Assembly: GCA_030524805.1 (NCBI GenBank) | Contig: JAUNFY010000003.1 | Coordinates: forward strand, 18,228-82,227 | Length of the DNA stretch: 64,000 nt | Source of the DNA: Bacteroidales bacterium | Lineage (GTDB): Bacteria > Bacteroidota > Bacteroidia > Bacteroidales > Muribaculaceae | Direction: 5' to 3' | In this document: positions 16,951-26,863 of the stretch, piece after piece | Position numbering within the stretch: the first letter of the stretch is position 1 | How the letters are laid out: every line of letters begins with the position of its first letter | Program-made: the position numbers and the translations under genes | The notes under the pieces: generated by a model | Database searches by the model: none | The model's input: the letters and a program-made list of their open reading frames with translations, nothing else | What the model was told of the DNA's origin: nothing

Positions 16951-18021
16951 TCAGTGCAGCGATTCGAATTCTTTCATGCAAGCTATCAGTGCCTCTACCG
17001 ATTCCATCGGAAGTGCATTGTAGAGGGAGGCGCGGAAGCCGCCTACATCGCGATGGCCCTTGATGCCCATCATTCCCTTCGATGTGGCGAAGTCGATGAA
17101 GTCCTTCTCGAGGGCTGCATACTCCGGTTTCATCACGAAGCATACGTTCATATATGAGCGGTCTTCTTTGTTCTGTACTGTAGCCACGAACATCTTGCTC
17201 TCGTCGATGGCCTCGTAGAGGCGGAGTGCCTTCGCTCTGTCCATCTTTTCGATTTCGCGTATGCCGCCGAGGCTCTTGTAGTATTTCAAGGTCTGGAGCG
17301 CTGCGAAGATGGGGAGCACGGGAGGTGTATTGAACATCGAGCCCTTGTCTACGTGGGTCTTGTATTTAAGCATCGTGGGAATCACGCGGCTCACCTTGTC
17401 GAGGGCTGCATCCTTCACAATGCAGAGTGTCACGCCCGAAGGTGCGAGGTTTTTCTGCGCGCCGGCATAGATGAGGTCATATTTGCTCACATCCACAGGG
17501 CGGGAGAAGATGTCGGAGCTCATGTCGCAGATCATCGGCACGTTCACTTCCGGATCCGCATGAATCTCGGTGCCGTAGATGGTGTTGTTCGAGGTGTAGT
17601 GGAAGTAATCCACGTCGGCGGGAACGGTCCAGTCTTTCGGGATGACTGTATATTTGGTATCCTTGCCGGATGCTACCACGTCTACTTCACCAAAGAGCTT
17701 GGCTTCCTTGATGGCTTTTGTGGCCCATACGCCGGTGTCGAGATAGGCGGCCTTGGTGTTGAGGAAGTTCATCGGAGCCATGGCGAACTGCAGGCTGGCT
17801 CCGCCACCGAGGAAGAGCACGCTGTAGCCTTCCGGAACCTCAAGAAGTTCCTTTACCAATGCTACCGCTTCGTCCACGACTGCCTGGAACTGCTTGCTGC
17901 GGTGTGAGATTTCCAGTATGGAAAGTCCCATGTCGGCGAAATCGAGGATAGCGTCTGCCGTGTTCTTGATTGTGTACTGGCTCAGGATCGAGGGGCCGGC
18001 ATAAAAATTGTGTTTCTTCAT
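16951..18021 (-). CDS. serC: Phosphoserine aminotransferase
   Basis: SerC transaminates 3-phosphohydroxypyruvate with glutamate to phosphoserine; it also serves pyridoxal phosphate synthesis in some bacteria. The protein starts with [14 protein letters not shown], the family N-terminus, and carries the GGGASLQF phosphate-site loop (about 74-81) and the PLP-lysine in [12 protein letters not shown] near residue 195. Length 356 is normal. It is the first gene of serC-serA, with a clear promoter at 18076-18106. Confidence 0.96.
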   Translation of the reverse strand: MKKHNFYAGPSILSQYTIKNTADAILDFADMGLSILEISHRSKQFQAVVDEAVALVKELLEVPEGYSVLFLGGGASLQFAMAPMNFLNTKAAYLDTGVWATKAIKEAKLFGEVDVVASGKDTKYTVIPKDWTVPADVDYFHYTSNNTIYGTEIHADPEVNVPMICDMSSDIFSRPVDVSKYDLIYAGAQKNLAPSGVTLCIVKDAALDKVSRVIPTMLKYKTHVDKGSMFNTPPVLPIFAALQTLKYYKSLGGIREIEKMDRAKALRLYEAIDESKMFVATVQNKEDRSYMNVCFVMKPEYAALEKDFIDFATSKGMMGIKGHRDVGGFRASLYNALPMESVEALIACMKEFESLH

Positions 18022-18075
18022 CGCTGATGGTTTTTAGGGATTTTAAGATTATTGTTAGAGAATTTTTATCTGGTG

Positions 18076-18106
18076 CAAATTTAACAAATAAATATCATTT
18101 TGCAAA
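18076..18106 (-). promoter_or_regulatory. Promoter of serC-serA
   Basis: On the minus strand TTTG (18106-18103) is followed after 19 bases by TAAATTTG (18083-18076), an exact Bacteroidetes -33/-7 pair about 55 bases upstream of the serC ATG. Confidence 0.78.
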
Positions 18107-18182
18107 TTTTATTGCCGACTTTTTTTGAAAATTTTGTAGCCCCCGTTAATTTTTGTCGGTTTCAACGGACTTTTCCGCTGTT

Positions 18183-19560
18183 TTACACCGCGTTTCCCCT
18201 GAATAGATTGTAGGCGCCGCGCACCTTGCGCACGAAATTAACTGTCTCCTGTCCCCTGAAATAGCCATTTTTCACAACCGGGTCGCGGTAATAGGCCGGT
18301 TTCGACTTCATCACTGCTGCTTTTTCCACATTTCCTTCCCACACCGCCGGGTCCATACCGTATTTATCGGCCAGCGCTATCGCGTCGAGTATATGCCCCG
18401 GGCCTGAATTGTAGGAAGCAAGCATGAAGTCCATTCGTTGCTCCCGGTCTGGAATTCTTTTCGTGAGCATCTTGTCAAGCTGCAGGAGTGTCTTTACTGC
18501 CACATCTACATTTTTTACCGGATTCATCATCTCCTCTGCCGTGTAGCCCATCGAGGTCGCTGTGCGCGGCATCACCTGCATGAGTCCGAGCGCGCCGGCC
18601 CAGCTTTTTGAGTCGGCGTTGAAATGCGACTCCACGTAGGCCACGGCGGCGATGAGCCTCCAGTCCAGGCCGCTTTCTTTGGCCGCTTTCTCCGTCGATC
18701 TTTATCTTCTTTATGTCGTCAAGCCCATGGAATACGTCGTCGAAATATTCCACTTTCGACAGTCGGTAGTATTTCTTGAAAATCTCCGCCACATCCTTCT
18801 CATCGTCCGTAAACCATCGGTCGAGAGCCTTTGCCAGACCGGTCGCGCCGGAAGCCACGGCCCATTGGGAATATTGGTCAAGGCTCACTTTCACCGATAT
18901 GTCGAGTCCGGGATAGTAGGAGAGGGCTGCTTCCGCCACGTCGGAGTCAACCACGGTCAGCGGCAGTTCTCCTTTCCATACCATCGACAGAAGATCGTCG
19001 TCGCTCACTGTGTCGCGGTCGATTGTGGCTATTTCTATCCCTCCGCCTATCTCTTCATCAAGATTCTTCATTCGGTAGAAGTATTTCGAATCCCGCTGCA
19101 CCGTCACTTTGCGCCCTATGAGGTCGGTCACATCCCTCACGAGGCTGTCGGCGTCCGATTTCTGCACGAGCACCTGGCTGCTCCTCAGTTTCGGACCGCA
19201 CAGCAGCATGCGGTCTTTGAATTCCGAAGTGCTTGCCACCGGGCTCGCGAGTATGTCGATTGTCCCGTCGGCCAGCCACGCCGCCATCTCGGAGATATTG
19301 CCACCGACTTTCACCGAAAACTGAAGCCCGTAGAATTTTGCGAAACTTTCCATCAGCTCGTAGTCATAGCCCATCGGGGTGCCGCGGTAGTCGAAATAGG
19401 TGGTGGGGGAGTTGAGCATACCGACGCGGAGCGTGTCGGGAAGTTCCACATGCACTCCTTCGAAATCTATCAGTCGGGTATTGCTTTCCTTCTTCTTGTT
19501 GCAGCCTGTCGCAATCGTAAGCAGCAGTGTCAGAAGTATGGATATTGTTGTCTTCTTCAT
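18183..19560 (-). pseudogene. MltF-like lytic transglycosylase lipoprotein, interrupted by a frameshift
   Basis: Read together, two frames encode one MltF-type protein that would cut peptidoglycan glycan strands at the outer membrane. The first frame (from the ATG at 19560) has a lipobox with Cys20 (IATGC) and a periplasmic solute-binding-like domain up to DDIKKIKIDGE. The second frame (to 18183) carries the transglycosylase domain with the catalytic Glu in AYVESHFNADSKS, then GALGLMQVMPRTA and ASYNSGPGHI. The frames join if one A is removed from the AAA at 18687-18689 (minus strand GAGAAAGCGG becomes GAGAAGCGG), restoring DGEAAKESGLDW. Without correction the first frame runs to 18475 with unrelated sequence. 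A sequencing or assembly error is possible; all other motifs are intact. It lies 49 bases downstream of umuC. Confidence 0.85.
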
Positions 19561-19609
19561 ATTAATGAAACAAAAGATGCCCGCTTTATGTTTTGCGGCG
19601 TCCCCTCTC

Positions 19610-20854
19610 TCATTTAGGCGATTGGAAAGTCGATGAATACCCGTCGTTGTGGCCCGGGTGTCCCTGTGTGATTTGTGAGGCGAGTTTCAGCACCGGCACC
19701 CCGGGCGAGAGATTGATTCTGTCGATGGCTTTCATCAGGTGGGAGCGGTGGCGCTTTTCTGCGAGGATGCTTTCCGGCTCGAACAGCGACGGCAACACTG
19801 AGTCTGCAGGCACTATTTCGTCAAGCCACACCCCGGCTCTTTTGTAATAAGTGCCCGGAGTGAATATCCTGTCAAGGATGCTTATTGCTGTTTCGCACAC
19901 GAATGCGGTGTCGTTGGTTGGCTCGTCAAAACGCACGCTTCCTTGAGGGCGCGCGAAAGAATGCTCCGACTTGAAACGGTTGGTCTCGAGCATGATGCCC
20001 GCTGTTTTGCATTTCCCGCCCATCTTGCGGAGTTTTTTGCAGCAGTCGGCGGCATAGATTGCTATTCTTGCCCGTATGTAGTCATAGTCGTCTACATCTT
20101 CGGGAAATGTCCGGCTTTCGCTGACTGAGTCTTGAAGTGTCGACTCCACATGGCTCAGTTCGATACATTGCTCGCCGTGAAGTTCGCGCCACGAACGCTC
20201 TCCGTTCACTCCGAAGTTTCCCCTCACCCAAGCCACGTCTTTTTTTGCGAAATCTGCAATGGTGTAGACTCCGCAGCAATATAGCCGCTTTGAGAGGCGC
20301 CGGCCGATTCCCCAAAGTTCGGAGATCGGCATTCGGCTCATCAGCGGCATCGCTTCGGAGGCGTTCAGCAGCACCCCTACCGACTCTCCCTTTTTCTTAC
20401 ATGTCTCCGCCACTACTTTCGCAAGTGTCTTGCTTGGTGCGAAACCGATGGTGACAGGTATGTGCAGTTTGCTCCAGCATTCCTCGGCTATCCCTTTCCC
20501 TATTTCTGCGAGAGTGGAGTCGGGGATGCCGTCCATGAGCAGGAACGCCTCGTCCACACTGTAGTCGAGTGTGCGCGGTGCGTAATGCCGGAATATTTCG
20601 TGCACTTTGAGGCTTATAGAGCGGTAAAGCAGATGGTTGCCGCTGATGGCCGTTATCTCTCCCGAGAGGATACGGTCTTTAATCTGGAAGGCCGGTTGCC
20701 CCATCTTTATGCCCGCACGTTTGGCCTCGTTGCTGCGCGCCACGACGCATCCGTCGTTGTTGCTCAGCACTACGACAGCGCGGTTCTCAAGCTTCGGATT
20801 AAGAGTGCGCTCGCAGCTCACGAAGAAATTGTTGCAATCTGCCAGTCCAACCAT
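19610..20854 (-). CDS. umuC: UmuC-like Y-family DNA polymerase
   Basis: This is the catalytic subunit type of error-prone polymerase V, which copies past DNA lesions. The protein begins VGLADCNNFFVSCERTLNP, has the metal-binding SVDEAFLLMDG (palm acidic pair) and the little-finger DUF4113-like C-terminus (AEKRHRSHLMKAIDRIN). The ATG at 20854 is chosen because it places the conserved N-terminus directly at the start and lies four bases after the recQ stop; a GTG at 20872 would overlap recQ and add six residues. No umuD is nearby, although umuDC is the usual pair. It is the third gene of recJ-recQ-umuC. Confidence 0.9.
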   Translation of the reverse strand: MVGLADCNNFFVSCERTLNPKLENRAVVVLSNNDGCVVARSNEAKRAGIKMGQPAFQIKDRILSGEITAISGNHLLYRSISLKVHEIFRHYAPRTLDYSVDEAFLLMDGIPDSTLAEIGKGIAEECWSKLHIPVTIGFAPSKTLAKVVAETCKKKGESVGVLLNASEAMPLMSRMPISELWGIGRRLSKRLYCCGVYTIADFAKKDVAWVRGNFGVNGERSWRELHGEQCIELSHVESTLQDSVSESRTFPEDVDDYDYIRARIAIYAADCCKKLRKMGGKCKTAGIMLETNRFKSEHSFARPQGSVRFDEPTNDTAFVCETAISILDRIFTPGTYYKRAGVWLDEIVPADSVLPSLFEPESILAEKRHRSHLMKAIDRINLSPGVPVLKLASQITQGHPGHNDGYSSTFQSPK

Positions 20855-20858
20855 AGTT

Positions 20859-22778
20859 TCAAGTGTATTCACGCAGGCGGTAGATGGAATGACTCTCTAC
20901 CGCAAATCCTTCATCTACAAGATAGCGCAGCGCATCGGCTGCCATCCGCTCGTTGGGAGCGAATCGCTTTTCCAGTATGGCCTGGGTCACTCCGGCCGGC
21001 ATCATCTGCATGTATTGCCACACTTTCCTGAGCATCTCTTCTTTGGAAACGTGGGCCGACGATTTTGTGCTCCTGCGGCACACGTCGCAGTGTCCGCAAG
21101 GTTTGGATTCTTCCTCACCGAAATAGTGCAGCATTCGGTTCACCCGGCAGTTGCTGTCGTTGTAGGCATAATCTATCATCGCCTCCACTCTCTGCGACAT
21201 CACTTCAAACCGATCTTCATATATGTTCCTGCCTATTTCCACATATCGGCTTTCCTCGCGCGAGGTCGTGACGCTTATGAAAGGCGTGCGTCGGCGTGGC
21301 ACGTAGATGAGTATCTTCCGGCGATTGAGTTCAAGCAGCGCGTTGTATACAGTTTCCTGGTCGAGGCCTGTCTCACGCGAGATCTTGGGCTCGTTGATAT
21401 ATACGTAGTCGGAGAAAAGCCCCGGATACTGGCGCAGAAGGCATGCCAGCACCTTGTCGGCGGTGGCCGATGCTCCCGTGTGGTAGAGTTCTTCCCTGTC
21501 TACGCATATCATCACTCTCGAGCTGCTTTCGGTCTCTTCGATGTAGTCGAGATATCCGGCCTGCGAAAGGAGATGGAAGGCTGCAAGCACCTGTTGGCGC
21601 TGTAGATGGAACGTTTCGCAGAAGAGTTCGAAATCAAACTCTATCAGCTGCTCATATCCTTCCCCGATGGAAAGCTTCATGACGTTGCACGCCCTTTCGT
21701 AGATTTTCCTTATTTCGTCGCGCGGAGGGAAAGTCTGTGTCAGTTTCCGGCGTAGGGTCGACTTGTCGTTTTTCGATACCAGCAACACTGCGTAGGCGGT
21801 TTTGCCGTCGCGGCCCGCGCGCCCGGCCTCCTGATAATACTCTTCAAGCGAAGGCGGAAAATCGGAATGCACCACCAGGCGTACGTCGGGTTTGTCTATA
21901 CCCATGCCGAAAGCGTTTGTCGCTATCATCACCCTCGTCTCGTTTCTCTGCCAGCGGTTCTGGCGTTCTGTCTTCATCTCGTATGTCAGGCCGGCATGGT
22001 AATATTCGGCGGAGATGCCCGACACGCTCAGGAATTCAGCTATCTCGCGCGTCTTGCGTCGGCTCCTCACATACACGATGGCGCATCCTTCGGTGCGTGA
22101 AAGAATGTGCAGTATGTCTGCCATCTTGTTTTCCGATTCCCTCACCAGATATGAGATGTTGTCGCGCGAAAAACTCATCTTGAACATCTTGTGTCCGGGC
22201 CGGAATTCAAGCCTGCTCATTATGTCTTGTGCCACAACCGGAGTGGCCGTGGCAGTGAGGGCCAGCACCGGCACTCCGGGATGCACCTTGCGCAGCCCGG
22301 CTATCTTCAGATACGACGGACGGAAATCATACCCCCATTGCGAGATGCAGTGGGCCTCGTCCACCACGATGAGCCTTACCGGAAGGCGTCTGAGTTCATC
22401 AAGAAAACGTGGATTCCTGAGTTTTTCGGGTGAGATGTAGAGAAAACGGGCTTTGCCGTTGGCCAGTCGTTCCCATGCCACTCTTGTTTCGCGGGTGTTC
22501 ATCCCGCTGTTGAGCATCACTGCCTTGATTCCGCGTTGCCTCAGGTTGTCGATCTGGTCTTTCATCAGCGAGATGAGGGGGGTGACTACAATGGTCAGAC
22601 CTGAGTCGAAAGCCATTCCCGGTACTTGGAAAGTGATTGATTTGCCTCCACCGGTCGGCATGAGCCCGAGCGTGTCGCTACCCGACATCACGCTCTCGAT
22701 GATATCGCGCTGCAAGGGCCTGAAGCTGTCGTAGCCCCAGTATTTTTTCAGAATCTTTTCCAATTTTCTACGAAGCAA
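20859..22778 (-). CDS. recQ: ATP-dependent DNA helicase RecQ
   Basis: RecQ is a 3'-5' superfamily 2 helicase for recombination and fork repair. Visible are the Q-motif FRPLQRDII, Walker A LMPTGGGKS (Lys46), the DEAH box VVDEAHCISQWGYDF, motif VI (QEAGRAGRDG), and the RQC zinc knuckle CGHCDVCRR near residue 550 with a following winged-helix-like region. At 639 residues it ends after a short helical tail; I see no HRDC domain. It follows recJ by 35 bases and precedes umuC, forming a repair operon. Confidence 0.94.
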   Translation of the reverse strand: MLRRKLEKILKKYWGYDSFRPLQRDIIESVMSGSDTLGLMPTGGGKSITFQVPGMAFDSGLTIVVTPLISLMKDQIDNLRQRGIKAVMLNSGMNTRETRVAWERLANGKARFLYISPEKLRNPRFLDELRRLPVRLIVVDEAHCISQWGYDFRPSYLKIAGLRKVHPGVPVLALTATATPVVAQDIMSRLEFRPGHKMFKMSFSRDNISYLVRESENKMADILHILSRTEGCAIVYVRSRRKTREIAEFLSVSGISAEYYHAGLTYEMKTERQNRWQRNETRVMIATNAFGMGIDKPDVRLVVHSDFPPSLEEYYQEAGRAGRDGKTAYAVLLVSKNDKSTLRRKLTQTFPPRDEIRKIYERACNVMKLSIGEGYEQLIEFDFELFCETFHLQRQQVLAAFHLLSQAGYLDYIEETESSSRVMICVDREELYHTGASATADKVLACLLRQYPGLFSDYVYINEPKISRETGLDQETVYNALLELNRRKILIYVPRRRTPFISVTTSREESRYVEIGRNIYEDRFEVMSQRVEAMIDYAYNDSNCRVNRMLHYFGEEESKPCGHCDVCRRSTKSSAHVSKEEMLRKVWQYMQMMPAGVTQAILEKRFAPNERMAADALRYLVDEGFAVESHSIYRLREYT

Positions 22779-22813
22779 CGTGGTTTGAGCCGGAAAAGCA
22801 GGGGGCGCCGGGT

Positions 22814-24547
22814 TTATTCCGATTTGGATATCCGGATATCTTTGATCATCAGCTGCACCGTTTCCGTATGGTTATGCTTGTTCTGCTCTATGGTGTAGCA
22901 TATATCTACTGCCTTGTGGGCATGGATATGTTCGAAATATGGTGCCATGTTGAAGGCAATCGCTGAAATCACGCGGCTTGTGGAGTCGTCTTCAAGCTCA
23001 AGCTTGATATGCTCGAGGTTTTTGCCAACGAGTTTGGATGTGCCGAAGTCAAATACGTTGCGTGTGCGGAATACCGGTTTCTGGTTGCCCGGTCCGAACG
23101 GATTGAATTTCTTGAGCCATGCCACGAGGTCGGGGGTGATGTCGGCGAAGGTGATGTCGGCATCGATGTCGAGATGCGGGCTCAGCTGGTTGGGCTGGAT
23201 ATTTTTGGCCACGTATTCTTCGAAAAGGCGGCTGAACTCATCGATGTTTTCCTCCTTCAGCGACAGACCGACGGCGTATGTGTGGCCACCGAAATTTTCC
23301 AGCAGGTGCCTGGTGGAGTTGACCGCGGCATAGATGTCGAAACCTTGCACCGAGCGGCTGCTGCCCGTGGCCATTCCGTTGGCGTAGGTCAGCACCACCG
23401 ATGGCTTGTAGTATAATTCCGTCAGGCGCGACGCCACGATGCCTATGATGCCTTTGTGCCAGTTCTTGTTGTATATCACTATCGAGCGTTTGCCATGCAC
23501 TATGTTGATGTTGTTCTCGATCAGTTCGTTGGCTTCCTCAGTGATTTTTTTGTCAAGTTCCTTGCGGTCTTTGTTGTATTGGTCTATCTCCGCGCCTCTC
23601 TGGTAGGCGTCGTGAAGGTCGCGGGTGACGAGAAGCCCTACAGCCTCCATGCCGCTCTGCATGCGGCCTGATGCGTTGATTCGCGGCCCGATCTTGAAGA
23701 TCACGTCGGAGATGGTGATGTCTTTGTTGGTCAGTTTGCAGAGGCGTATGATGCTCCGCAGGCCGAGATTCGGATTTGAATTGAGACGCCTGAGGCCATG
23801 ATAGGCCATGATGCGGTTTTCGCCGATAATCGGCACTATGTCGGCGGCGATGCTCACCGCCACAAGGTCAAGCAGCGAGTCGAGCTCGTTGTGGTTGCCC
23901 AGACCATTGCTCTTTGCGAAGCCCTGCATGAATTTAAACCCGACGCCGCAACCGCTGAGGTGCGGGCAGGGATAAGGCGAGCCGGGCATCTTCGGATTCA
24001 GTATCGCCACAGCGGGCGGCAACTCCTCGTCAGGCACGTGATGGTCGCAGATGATGAAGTCGATTCCGAGCTGCTTGGCGTAAGTGATTTCTTCGATTGC
24101 CTTGATGCCGCAGTCGAGCACTACCACGAGTTTTACATCATTTTCTGCGGCATATTCGATGCTTTTGCGCGAGATGCCGTAGCCTTCCTCATAGCGGGTC
24201 GGTATGTAGTATTCGATGTTGCTGTAGTAGTTCTGAAGATACTTGTATACGAGTGCCACCGCAGTGGTACCGTCTACATCGTAGTCGCCATAAATCATGA
24301 TTCTTTCTTTTGCTCCCATGGCCTTGTTCAGTCGGTTGACTGCCTTGTCCATGTCGGGCATCAGGAAAGGATCATGCAGGTCGTCGAGCGACGGTGAGAA
24401 AAAAATCTGCGCATCTTGTGTGGTGGCAACACCACGGCGCAACAATAGTTCAGGCACCGGATGGATGCCGCCGCATACGGGCAAGAGGGCTTCCGCCTCA
24501 TCCTGTTCTTGTCGTGTCAGTGGTTGGTAGTTCCAGTTGTTGCTCAT
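22814..24547 (-). CDS. recJ: Single-stranded-DNA-specific exonuclease RecJ
   Basis: RecJ degrades single-stranded DNA 5' to 3' in recombination and mismatch repair. The DHH phosphoesterase motifs are clear: MIYGDYDVDGTTA near residue 85, VVLDCGIKA and FIICDHHVPDE near residue 160, and DLVAVSIAADIVP. DHHA1 follows with the GGH motif (FGGHTYAVGLSL). Length 577 is normal. It is the first gene of recJ-recQ-umuC and has a clear promoter at 24602-24633. Confidence 0.95.
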   Translation of the reverse strand: MSNNWNYQPLTRQEQDEAEALLPVCGGIHPVPELLLRRGVATTQDAQIFFSPSLDDLHDPFLMPDMDKAVNRLNKAMGAKERIMIYGDYDVDGTTAVALVYKYLQNYYSNIEYYIPTRYEEGYGISRKSIEYAAENDVKLVVVLDCGIKAIEEITYAKQLGIDFIICDHHVPDEELPPAVAILNPKMPGSPYPCPHLSGCGVGFKFMQGFAKSNGLGNHNELDSLLDLVAVSIAADIVPIIGENRIMAYHGLRRLNSNPNLGLRSIIRLCKLTNKDITISDVIFKIGPRINASGRMQSGMEAVGLLVTRDLHDAYQRGAEIDQYNKDRKELDKKITEEANELIENNINIVHGKRSIVIYNKNWHKGIIGIVASRLTELYYKPSVVLTYANGMATGSSRSVQGFDIYAAVNSTRHLLENFGGHTYAVGLSLKEENIDEFSRLFEEYVAKNIQPNQLSPHLDIDADITFADITPDLVAWLKKFNPFGPGNQKPVFRTRNVFDFGTSKLVGKNLEHIKLELEDDSTSRVISAIAFNMAPYFEHIHAHKAVDICYTIEQNKHNHTETVQLMIKDIRISKSE

Positions 24548-24601
24548 TGTTCACTCGGTGAGCCAGCGGTTGGTGCGGAACGCACGTTCTGGGTCACTTT
24601 G

Positions 24602-24633
24602 CAAAATTAATCAAAAAAAATCGATTTTGCAAA
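24602..24633 (-). promoter_or_regulatory. Promoter of recJ-recQ-umuC
   Basis: On the minus strand TTTG (24633-24630) and TAATTTTG (24609-24602) are 20 bases apart. The two elements lie in the arms of a 10-bp inverted repeat (24599-24608 with 24624-24633), so the site could also form a hairpin behind dnaG, whose stop codon is 10 bases away. Confidence 0.72.
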
Positions 24634-24642
24634 TTTTTTCGT

Positions 24643-26823
24643 TCAGATTTTCTTGCCGATAGTCCGGTCGCCTATTTCCTTGGCAAGCATTCCCCGTTTC
24701 TCCATCAGCGCCTGTATTTCCATCAGTATCGTCTGTACCTCATCCGGTGCCGACTGGCTGAACTGCCCGTTGAGCGATTTCATCTTGGCGCTTATCTTCT
24801 GGTTGAGCAGCTCATTCTTCCATTCCAGTATGCTTCGCTGCACGAGTGTGTGCATCCTTTCTGTTTCCATCTGCATCTCGCTGACTGGATTGTTGCGCAG
24901 ATAGATGTTGCTGAGCGGTGGCTCCGAGTTGATGGCTTCGGTCACTATGTGGCGCACGTCGTCATCGTGATGGCTCGACAGACGCTGCTCTATGAAATAT
25001 CGCGAGAAGTTGAACTCTCGTTCCGTCATTTCCTTCTCCACCCTTTCCTTCAGCATGCGTTCCTCACGCTTTATTTCGGCCACATTCATGGCTTTCTGCG
25101 CTATGTCGTCATATCCTTGCTTCAGCAGCGACTCTCTTTCAGCAGCTATATTCTCTGCCATCTGCTGTTTTGCCAGATCGTAGTCTGTCTTAAGCTGCAA
25201 TATGCAGTTGATGGTCTTGTCAAATGCGGGCACGCTAAACCAGATGTCATCGTCCTGGAGTTCATCGGTCACATATTCCATCACATCGATCATCCCCGTG
25301 CTTCCGTCTTCGTATGTCACCTCGCAGAAGTCGAGCATGCCATAACGCACGCACAGAAACACTATTGCGCGTTCGAAAGGATAGTATGGATACTGCTCAA
25401 GCAGGTCTTTGGTCTTCATCGACCGCAGGTTGCCGGTCACTGCGGGGTGTGGATTCCGGTTGTCGGTCTCGATTCTCTCCACGTCGCTTTGGTTGCGCTG
25501 CTTGATTTGGCGCGCAACGATTTCGCCGCGCGACTTCTCCACGGCACTTTCGATCACGTCTTCGCGCACACCCAGGATTCGGCTGCATTCCTGAACGTAG
25601 ACATTGCGTTTCACCTTGTCGGGAATGTGCGATAGCGATTGCACCACGCTTTCTATGGCAGCCACACGTCGCTGCGGATCATTGCCCACATCGCGCAGGA
25701 GCACCTGGGCCTTGAAGCGGATGATATCGGTTGCGTTGGTCTTTACATATTCTCTGAACTGTTCCGGGGTATTGATTCTGGCAAAGGAGTCGGGGTCGTG
25801 TCCGTCGGGAAGAAGGAGCACCTTCACGTTCATCTTGTGGGAGAGGAGCATGTCGATGCCCCGCAGCGCTGCCTTGATACCGGCTGCATCTCCGTCGTAA
25901 ATCAGCGTGATGTTTTCCGTAAACCGGTGTATCATCGCGATTTGCCCGTCGGTGAGCGCCGTGCCGGATGATGCCACCACATTCTCCATCCCGGCCTGCC
26001 ACATGCCGATCACGTCCATGTAGCCTTCCACGAGATAACAGTTGTCTTGCTTGGCAATCTCGCTTTTGGCCTGATATATTCCGTAGAGTTCGTTGCTTTT
26101 TTTGTATATCGCCGATTCGGGGGAGTTGATGTATTTTGCCATTCCTCCCTTCAGGTCGCGTCCTCCGAGGGCCACTACTTTTCCTGATGGATTCAGTACC
26201 GGGAATATTACTCGTCCCCTGAAGCGGTCGTAGCTGGCTCCGGGCATTCTTTGCGACTCGCCGAGCACTCCGGTTGCAATCAGGCTGGGAATGTCTACGC
26301 CGTCAAGCTTGGCAAGGTCGGCAAGTGCGTGCCCCGTGTCGAGATTGTAGCCGAGACGGAATTTCCTGATGGCCTCATCCGTCACTCCACGCTGATAGAG
26401 ATACTGGAGTCCGACGTTGCGCCCTTCTTCGGTGTCGCGAAGGGCTTTTTCCATCTGGGTGGTGGCCCATTCGTTGGCGGCGAGCAGGCTCTCGCGCTCG
26501 TCCATCTGGCGCCGCTCGTCGTCGCTCAGCTCTTTTTCTTCCACCTTTATATTATACTTGGCGGCCAGATGCAGAAGTGCATCGCGATAGGAGAGGCCTT
26601 CCTTCTCCATTATGAAATTCACCGGGCTTCCACCTTTCTTGCAGGAGAAGCAGTAGCAGAAATTGCGCACGCTGTTGACTGAGAACGACGGCGTCTTTTC
26701 ATTGTGGAAAGGGCATAGACCGACATAATTACGTCCTCTCCTGACAAGATGGACGTAATCGCTCACCACCTCCACAATATTTGCAGCGTCGGTGATTTTC
26801 TGTATGGTTGCTTTGTCGATCAT
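24643..26823 (-). CDS. dnaG: DNA primase
   Basis: DnaG lays RNA primers for replication. The CHC2 zinc finger has Cys37, His40, Cys58 and Cys61 (LCPFHNEKTPSFSV, CYCFSC). The RNA polymerase core includes the TOPRIM domain with LVEGYMDVIGMWQAG and YDGDAAG. The C-terminal 250 residues are Glu/Lys-rich and helical, consistent with a DnaB-binding domain. At 726 residues it is longer than E. coli DnaG (581). It starts 40 bases after dapA and is probably co-transcribed with it; no promoter motif is seen between them. Confidence 0.96.
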   Translation of the reverse strand: MIDKATIQKITDAANIVEVVSDYVHLVRRGRNYVGLCPFHNEKTPSFSVNSVRNFCYCFSCKKGGSPVNFIMEKEGLSYRDALLHLAAKYNIKVEEKELSDDERRQMDERESLLAANEWATTQMEKALRDTEEGRNVGLQYLYQRGVTDEAIRKFRLGYNLDTGHALADLAKLDGVDIPSLIATGVLGESQRMPGASYDRFRGRVIFPVLNPSGKVVALGGRDLKGGMAKYINSPESAIYKKSNELYGIYQAKSEIAKQDNCYLVEGYMDVIGMWQAGMENVVASSGTALTDGQIAMIHRFTENITLIYDGDAAGIKAALRGIDMLLSHKMNVKVLLLPDGHDPDSFARINTPEQFREYVKTNATDIIRFKAQVLLRDVGNDPQRRVAAIESVVQSLSHIPDKVKRNVYVQECSRILGVREDVIESAVEKSRGEIVARQIKQRNQSDVERIETDNRNPHPAVTGNLRSMKTKDLLEQYPYYPFERAIVFLCVRYGMLDFCEVTYEDGSTGMIDVMEYVTDELQDDDIWFSVPAFDKTINCILQLKTDYDLAKQQMAENIAAERESLLKQGYDDIAQKAMNVAEIKREERMLKERVEKEMTEREFNFSRYFIEQRLSSHHDDDVRHIVTEAINSEPPLSNIYLRNNPVSEMQMETERMHTLVQRSILEWKNELLNQKISAKMKSLNGQFSQSAPDEVQTILMEIQALMEKRGMLAKEIGDRTIGKKI

Positions 26824-26863
26824 TAAGTGCCAAAAAAGGAGAGGGGTGTCAAACCGGTCGGGT

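Noticed and set aside
18670-18700. Programmed ribosomal frameshift in the MltF-like gene
   Set aside because: Joining the frames needs a +1 shift at GAA-A; there is no heptameric slippery site, no stop codon at the shift point and no clear downstream stem-loop. An indel is simpler.
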